A stretch of DNA of 64,000 nucleotides from Kitasatospora sp. A2-31 (GTDB lineage Bacteria; Actinomycetota; Actinomycetes; Streptomycetales; Streptomycetaceae): positions 105,985-169,984 of the forward strand of contig NZ_JAKNTA010000015.1 of NCBI RefSeq assembly GCF_022288725.1. Direction: 5' to 3'. Below are positions 59,195-64,000 of the stretch, piece by piece. The notes under the pieces are model-generated. The model was not told the DNA's origin, ran no database searches, and saw nothing but the letters and a program-made list of their open reading frames with translations. The position numbers and the translations under genes are program-made. Each line of letters opens with the position of its first letter. Position 1 is the first letter of the stretch.

Positions 59195-61312
59195 ATGACG
59201 CAACTCCCCGACACGCACCCCCGATCGCACCGACAACCCCGCCCCCTCGCCGGCCCCGGCCGCCGGAGCCGGTTCCGGATCGCCACGGTCCTGTCCGCGC
59301 TCCTCACCCTCTTCGCCGTGGTGCTCGCCGCTCCGGCGCCGGCCGCCTCGGGCGAGACGGGCTGGTGGGTCCCGACCGCACGCCCCGCGCCCGATTCGCA
59401 GATCAACGTCACGGGCGAGCCCTTCAAGGGCACCGACGCCCAGGGGCACGTGCGCGGCTTCGTCGACGCGCACACCCACCTGATGTCCAACGAGGCGTTC
59501 GGCGGCCGCCTCATCTGCGGCAAGACCTTCTCCCCGCAGGGCATCGCCGATGCGCTCAAGGACTGCCCCGAGCACTACCCCGACGGATCGCTCGCGATCT
59601 TCGATCTCATCACCAAGGGCGGCGACGGTAAGCACGACCCGAACGGCTGGCCGACCTTCGTCGACTGGCCCGCCCACGACTCGATGACCCACCAGCAGAG
59701 CTACTACGCCTGGGTCGAGCGGGCGTGGCGCGGCGGTCAGCGGGTGCTCGTCAACGACCTGGTCACCAACGGCGTGATCTGCTCGGTCTACTTCTTCAAG
59801 GACCGCAGCTGCGACGAGATGACCTCCATCCGCCTGCAGGCCCAGAAGACTTACGAGCTGCAGGCCTACATCGACGCGATGTACGGCGGCCCGGGCAAGG
59901 GCTGGTTCCGGATCGTCACGGACAGCGGCCAGGCCCGCGACGTCATCCAGCAGGGCAAGCTGGCGGTCGTCCTGGGCGTGGAGACCTCCGAACCCTTCGG
60001 CTGCAAGCAGATCCTGGACGTCGCGCAGTGCAGCCGCGCCGACATCGACCGCGGCCTGGACGAGCTCTACGGGCTCGGCGTGCGCAGCATGTTCCTCTGC
60101 CACAAGTTCGACAACGCGCTGTGCGGGGTCCGCTTCGACGAGGGCGCGCTCGGCACGGCGATCAACGCCGGCCAGTTCCTGTCGACCGGCACCTTCTGGA
60201 AGACGGAGACGTGCGCGGGGCCGCAGCACGACAACCCGATCGGTCTGGCCCCCACCCCGGCCACCCAGGCGCTACTGCCCGAGGGAGTCACGGTCCCGTC
60301 GTACGCCGCCGACGCCCAGTGCAACACCCGCGGCCTCACCGAGCTGGGCGAGTACGCCGTCCGCGGCATGATGAAGCGCAAGATGATGCTCGAAGTGGAC
60401 CACATGAGCGTCAAGGCGGCCGGCCGCGCCTTCGACATCCTGGAGTCCGAGTCGTACCCGGGCGTGATCTCCTCGCACAGCTGGATGGACCTCGACTGGA
60501 CCGAGCGGGTCTACAAGATGGGCGGCTTCGTGGCCCAGTACATGCACGGCGCCGAGGGGTTCAGCTCGGAGGCGAAGCGCACCGACGCGCTGCGCGACAA
60601 GTACCACGTGGGCTACGGCTACGGCACCGACATGAACGGCGTCGGCGGCTGGCCCGGCCCGCGGGGCACGAACACCCCCAACCCGGTGCGGTACCCGTTC
60701 CGCAGCGTCGACGGCGGCTCGCTCATCGACCGCCAGACCACCGGCGAGCGCACCTGGGACCTCAACACGGACGGCGCCGCGCACTACGGCCTCGTCCCGG
60801 ACTGGATCGAGGACATCCGCCAGGTCGGCGGGCAGGACGTGGTGGACGACCTCTTCCGGGGCGCCGAGTCCTACCTCACCACCTGGGGCGCCTCGGAGCA
60901 CCACCGCGCCTCGGTGAACCTCGCCGCGGGCGAGCCCACCGCGGCGAGCTCGACGGAGTGGTGGAACCCGTTCGTCAGCTACGCCTCCGGTCGGTCGGTG
61001 GACGGCGACACGGGCACCCGCTGGGCCAGCGAGTGGAGCGACGACCAGTGGCTGCGGATCGACCTCGGCTCCACCCAGCTGGTCGGGCGCGTCACCCTGG
61101 ACTGGGAGCGCGCCTACGCCCGGGCCTACCGGATCGAGGTCTCGACCGACGGCAGCACCTGGCAGTCCGTCTGGTCCACGACCACCGGTGACGGCGGCCT
61201 CGACACCGCACGCTTCGCCGGCGTCCCCGCCCGCTACCTGCGCATCCAGGGGCAGCAACGGGGCACCCAGTGGGGCTACTCCCTCCACGAGGTCGGCGTC
61301 TACAGCATCTGA
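59195..61312 (+). CDS. secreted metallo-dependent hydrolase with F5/8 type C domain
   Basis: 705 residues from ATG 59195 (GTG codons at 59186 and 59189 also possible). A signal segment (ATVLSALLTLFAVVLAAPAP) is followed by a TIM-barrel-like hydrolase with metal-binding DAHTHLMS, KRKMMLEVDHMSVKAAGRAF, a SHSWMDL His and GYGTDMNGVGG, reminiscent of M19 dipeptidases/amidohydrolases. The C-terminal approximately 130 residues are an F5/8 type C (CBM32-like) domain. It acts outside the cell; substrate unknown. Confidence 0.8.
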   Translation: MTQLPDTHPRSHRQPRPLAGPGRRSRFRIATVLSALLTLFAVVLAAPAPAASGETGWWVPTARPAPDSQINVTGEPFKGTDAQGHVRGFVDAHTHLMSNEAFGGRLICGKTFSPQGIADALKDCPEHYPDGSLAIFDLITKGGDGKHDPNGWPTFVDWPAHDSMTHQQSYYAWVERAWRGGQRVLVNDLVTNGVICSVYFFKDRSCDEMTSIRLQAQKTYELQAYIDAMYGGPGKGWFRIVTDSGQARDVIQQGKLAVVLGVETSEPFGCKQILDVAQCSRADIDRGLDELYGLGVRSMFLCHKFDNALCGVRFDEGALGTAINAGQFLSTGTFWKTETCAGPQHDNPIGLAPTPATQALLPEGVTVPSYAADAQCNTRGLTELGEYAVRGMMKRKMMLEVDHMSVKAAGRAFDILESESYPGVISSHSWMDLDWTERVYKMGGFVAQYMHGAEGFSSEAKRTDALRDKYHVGYGYGTDMNGVGGWPGPRGTNTPNPVRYPFRSVDGGSLIDRQTTGERTWDLNTDGAAHYGLVPDWIEDIRQVGGQDVVDDLFRGAESYLTTWGASEHHRASVNLAAGEPTAASSTEWWNPFVSYASGRSVDGDTGTRWASEWSDDQWLRIDLGSTQLVGRVTLDWERAYARAYRIEVSTDGSTWQSVWSTTTGDGGLDTARFAGVPARYLRIQGQQRGTQWGYSLHEVGVYSI

Positions 61313-61401
61313 CGCCCACCCCGCTCCCCCGCGGGCCCCCGGCAGCGCACTGCGCCGCCGGGGGCCCGTCACCGTCCGGACCGGCGCCCGCCGGCAGGCG
61401 G

Positions 61402-62562
61402 TCAGCAGATCCGGGGCAGTTGCTCGCCGAGCGGGAGGTCGACCACGCGGGTGCCGCCGAGCGGCGTCCGGGCGACGACCATGCCGGGGTGCTCGGCGAC
61501 GCACTCGCCGACCACCGCGGCCCGTGCACCGAGCGGGTGGGCCCGCATGGCGGCGAGGACGGCCTCGGCGTGCTCGCGCGGCACGAAGGCGACCAGCTTG
61601 CCCTCGTTGGCGACGTACATCGGGTCGAGACCGAGGACGGCGCAGGCGTTGGCCACCTGCGCGGGCACGGGGATCGCCCGCTCGCTCACCGTGACGCCGA
61701 CGCCGGCGGCGGCCGCGATCTCGTTGAGCGCCGCGGCCAGGCCTCCCCGGGTGGGGTCCCGCAGCACGTGGAGGTCGGGGGTGACGGCCAGCATGGCGTC
61801 GACCAGACCGCCGAGGGCGGCACAGTCGCTCTCGATCTCCACCCCGAACTCCAGGCCCTCGCGGACGCTCATGATCGCGACCCCGTGCAGGCCGATCTCC
61901 CCGCTGACGATCACCACGTCACCCGGGACGGCGCGCTGCGGCCTGATGTCCACGCCGGCCGGGACGAGGCCGATACCGGCGGTGTTGAGGTAGATGCCGT
62001 CACCGTGGCCGGCCTCGACCACCTTGGTGTCCCCGGTGGCGACCTCCACCCCGGCCGCCCGGGCGGCCGCACCGAGCGCCCGGGCGACCCGGTCCACGAC
62101 GGCCGTCTCCACGCCCTCCTCCAGGATGAAGCCGCACGACAGGTAGGCGGCGCGGGCGCCGCTCATGGCGAGGTCGTTGACCGTGCCGTTGACCGCGAGG
62201 TCGCCGATGCTGCCGCCGGGGAAGAACAGCGGCCGGACGACGTAGGAGTCGGTCGAGAAGGCCAGCCGGGCGCCACCGAGTTCCAGGACGGCGGAGTCGC
62301 CGAGCCCGGCGAGCACCGGCCCGCCGAAGGCCGGGGCGAAGACGTTCTCCACCAGCTCGGCCGACATGGCCCCGCCTCCGCCGTGCCCCATCACCACCCG
62401 CGGGTGGTCCCGCAGGGGCACCGGGCAGCTCCACCCGGAGAAGTCCGGTGCCCCGGGCGGTACTTCGGACGACGCCACGGACGGCTCCACCGTCGGGGCG
62501 GCGGACGGCGCCGCACCGCGCGCAGCGGACGACGCGGCGGTCAGGGTCTCGGTCTCAGCCAA
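61402..62562 (-). CDS. hypE: [NiFe]-hydrogenase maturation carbamoyl dehydratase HypE
   Basis: 386 residues. The PurM-like ATP-binding core is seen (VMGHGGGGAMSAELVENVFA, FSTDSYVVRPLFFPGGSIGD, VATGDTKVVEAGHGDGIYLN, REGLEFGVEIESDCAAL), and the C-terminus ends in the essential PRIC with the thiocarboxamide-carrying Cys. It dehydrates the carbamoyl group from HypF to a thiocyanate for the Fe centre. An N-terminal extension of about 55 residues is Ala/Pro-rich. Its start overlaps hypD by 8 bp. Confidence 0.95.
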   Translation of the reverse strand: MAETETLTAASSAARGAAPSAAPTVEPSVASSEVPPGAPDFSGWSCPVPLRDHPRVVMGHGGGGAMSAELVENVFAPAFGGPVLAGLGDSAVLELGGARLAFSTDSYVVRPLFFPGGSIGDLAVNGTVNDLAMSGARAAYLSCGFILEEGVETAVVDRVARALGAAARAAGVEVATGDTKVVEAGHGDGIYLNTAGIGLVPAGVDIRPQRAVPGDVVIVSGEIGLHGVAIMSVREGLEFGVEIESDCAALGGLVDAMLAVTPDLHVLRDPTRGGLAAALNEIAAAAGVGVTVSERAIPVPAQVANACAVLGLDPMYVANEGKLVAFVPREHAEAVLAAMRAHPLGARAAVVGECVAEHPGMVVARTPLGGTRVVDLPLGEQLPRIC

Positions 62563-63679
62563 CAGGGCTCGCCTCCCGGGGGACGGCCGGCGTGCTCAGC
62601 CGCCGGTAGAGGTAGTACGCGGCGCAGGCCCCCTCGCTGGACACCATGGTGGCGCCGAGCGGGGTCCGCGGGGTGCAGGTGGTGCCGAAGGCCTCGCACT
62701 GGTCCGGCTTCAGCAGGCCCTGCAGGACTTCGCCGGCCCGGCACTGCTCGGGCTCGCGGGTCCTGATCCCGGCCACGTCGAAGCGGTGCTCGGCGTCGAA
62801 CTCCCGGTATCGCGGCGAGAGTTGCCAGCCGCTCCGCGGGATGACGCCGATGCCGCGCCAGGACCGGTCGGTCACCTCGAAGACATCCTCCAGCACGGCC
62901 AGGGCCGCCGGGTTGCCCTCGGGCCGGACGGCCCGCGCGTAGGCGTTCTCGACGGTGTGCTCACCGCGCTCCAACTGCTTTACGGTGCACCGGATCCCTT
63001 CCAGGATGTCCAGCGGCTCGAAGCCGGTGACCACGATCGGCACCCGGTGGCGCTCGGCCAGCGCGGGGTACTCGGCGGTGCCCATCACGCTGCACACGTG
63101 CCCGGCGGCGAGGAACCCCTGGACCCGGCAGTCCGGCGAGTTCATGATCGCCTCGATGGCCGGGGGCACCCGCACGTGCGAGACGAGCATGCTGAAGTTG
63201 CGCACGCCCTGCTTCTTGGCCTGGACGACGGCCATCGCGTTGGGCGGGGCGGTGGTCTCGAAGCCGATGCCGAAGAACACGACCTCGCGGTCCGGGTTCT
63301 CGCGCGCGATCCGGAGGGCGTCGAGCGGCGAGTACACCACCCGGACGTCGCCGCCCTCGCCGCGGACCCGGAAGAGGTCGCGGTCGGTACCGGGCACCCG
63401 CAGCATGTCGCCGAACGAGCAGAAGACCACCCCCGGCCGGGCCGCGATCGCCAACGCCCGGTCGATCACCTCCAGCGGGGTGACGCAGACCGGACACCCC
63501 GGTCCGTGGATCAACTCGACCTCCTTCGGCAGCAGTTGATCGATGCCGTGTCGAATGATGGTGTGGGTCTGCCCGCCGCACACCTCCATCAGCGCCCACG
63601 GCCGGGTGACCGTCGCCCTGATGTCGGCGAGCAACCCTCGGGCCAACTCCGGGTTCTGGAAGTCCTCCAGGTACTTCAC
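62555..63679 (-). CDS. hypD: [NiFe]-hydrogenase maturation factor HypD
   Basis: 374 residues from GTG 63679 (VKYLEDFQNPELARGLLADI), which overlaps the hypC stop by 4 bp (GTGA). Conserved motifs: MEVCGGQTHTIIRHGID, HGPGCPVCVTPLEVID, GFETTAPPNAMAV and the C-terminal Cys-containing TTCTPRTPLGATMVSSEGAC. It carries the [4Fe-4S] cluster and assembles Fe(CN)2CO with HypC. Confidence 0.95.
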   Translation of the reverse strand: MKYLEDFQNPELARGLLADIRATVTRPWALMEVCGGQTHTIIRHGIDQLLPKEVELIHGPGCPVCVTPLEVIDRALAIAARPGVVFCSFGDMLRVPGTDRDLFRVRGEGGDVRVVYSPLDALRIARENPDREVVFFGIGFETTAPPNAMAVVQAKKQGVRNFSMLVSHVRVPPAIEAIMNSPDCRVQGFLAAGHVCSVMGTAEYPALAERHRVPIVVTGFEPLDILEGIRCTVKQLERGEHTVENAYARAVRPEGNPAALAVLEDVFEVTDRSWRGIGVIPRSGWQLSPRYREFDAEHRFDVAGIRTREPEQCRAGEVLQGLLKPDQCEAFGTTCTPRTPLGATMVSSEGACAAYYLYRRLSTPAVPREASPVG

Positions 63680-63966
63680 CGCAGCTCCTCCTTCCTCGCG
63701 CCGCCGGCCGCCGCCTCCCACGGGTCGCCGAACTCCTCCTGCAGCAGACCTAGTTCGGCGAAGAGGTCGAGCGTCCGGCGCGCCGACTCCTCGTCCAACC
63801 GCTGCAGCGCGAAGCCGACGTGCACGATCGCGTACTCACCCACCTGCAGGTCGGGCAGGTACTCCAGGCAGACGTCCTTGACGACTCCGCCGAAGTCCAC
63901 CACCGCCATCCGGGCCCCGTCGCGCTCCATGATCTCCATCACCCTTCCGGGCACCGCCAGGCACAT
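63676..63966 (-). CDS. hypC: [NiFe]-hydrogenase maturation chaperone HypC
   Basis: 96 residues starting MCLAVPGRVMEIMERDG; the Cys2 after Met removal binds the Fe centre. VDFGGVVKDVCLEYLPDLQV and VGEYAIVHVGFALQRLDEE are the family core. Length is usual plus a short C-terminal tail. First visible gene of the operon; hypA, hypB and hypF may lie beyond the right edge. Confidence 0.95.
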   Translation of the reverse strand: MCLAVPGRVMEIMERDGARMAVVDFGGVVKDVCLEYLPDLQVGEYAIVHVGFALQRLDEESARRTLDLFAELGLLQEEFGDPWEAAAGGARKEELR

Positions 63967-64000
63967 GCGGCTCTCTCCTCTCAGGTGGCGGCCGAGCCGG

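Overview
The window is high-GC DNA with the coding style of a streptomycete (Streptomyces or Kitasatospora): strong G/C at third codon positions, GTG starts, AfsR/SARP regulators, mycothiol-dependent isomerase, type VII secretion proteins, actinobacterial SMI1/KNR4 immunity proteins and a [NiFe]-hydrogenase maturation operon. No rRNA or tRNA gene was found. All functional calls come from reading the sequence and from remembered family motifs; no database search was run.

Layout. 0-2.6 kb: left-edge minus-strand STAND-like P-loop NTPase (runs off the window) overlapped by a small two-helix membrane protein with a duplicated C-terminal motif, then a decayed ORF and a mycothiol-dependent isomerase. 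2.6-3.4 kb: gene-free, with degenerate CRISPR-like repeats. 3.4-10.8 kb: sugar-use locus: binding lipoprotein and two permeases (no ATPase), a DeoR regulator and a secreted GH31 glycosidase; a shared 12-bp motif lies upstream of all three transcription units. 11-20.2 kb: GNAT, ornithine aminotransferase with an Lrp regulator, alpha/beta hydrolase, secreted protein, AfsR/SARP regulator, SDR. 20.6-24.1 kb: overlapping three-gene type VII secretion-type operon in which the third gene is a membrane-anchored shortened paralogue of the second. 24.3-29.9 kb: 2H phosphoesterase, MarR operon with palindromic operator, MecA-type penicillin-binding protein, small secreted peptidoglycan-binding protein, GNAT and DUF1330 genes around twin operators.

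29.9-53.3 kb is an accessory island: truncated and frameshifted genes (alkA fragment, HTH protein, two integrase tails, IS5, IS630 and IS21 fragments, TPR remnant) mixed with intact small genes. It holds an immunity cluster (two SMI1/KNR4 proteins, Imm1, a barstar-like protein) next to a decayed polymorphic-toxin tip. An archaeal-type aspartyl-tRNA synthetase sits behind a recognisable promoter and a T-box leader with a candidate GAC (Asp) specifier. A 2.7-kb ISL3-family transposon carries a passenger gene; its outermost ends are bounded by an 8-bp duplication ATCTCGAA, and it contains a second, internal left end. Further right are an IS5 pseudogene and a three-repeat type I-E-like mini CRISPR array.

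53.3-64 kb returns to ordinary chromosome: SRPBCC, ABM and SnoaL-like proteins, a PadR gene with mirrored operators, a MerR/hydrolase pair with an elongated MerR-type promoter, NUDIX and LOG-like proteins, two secreted proteins, and hypE-hypD-hypC translationally coupled at the right edge.

Several frameshifts in the island fall in or next to runs of G or C, so some apparent pseudogenes may be sequencing errors; nonsense codons and truncations in others argue for true decay.
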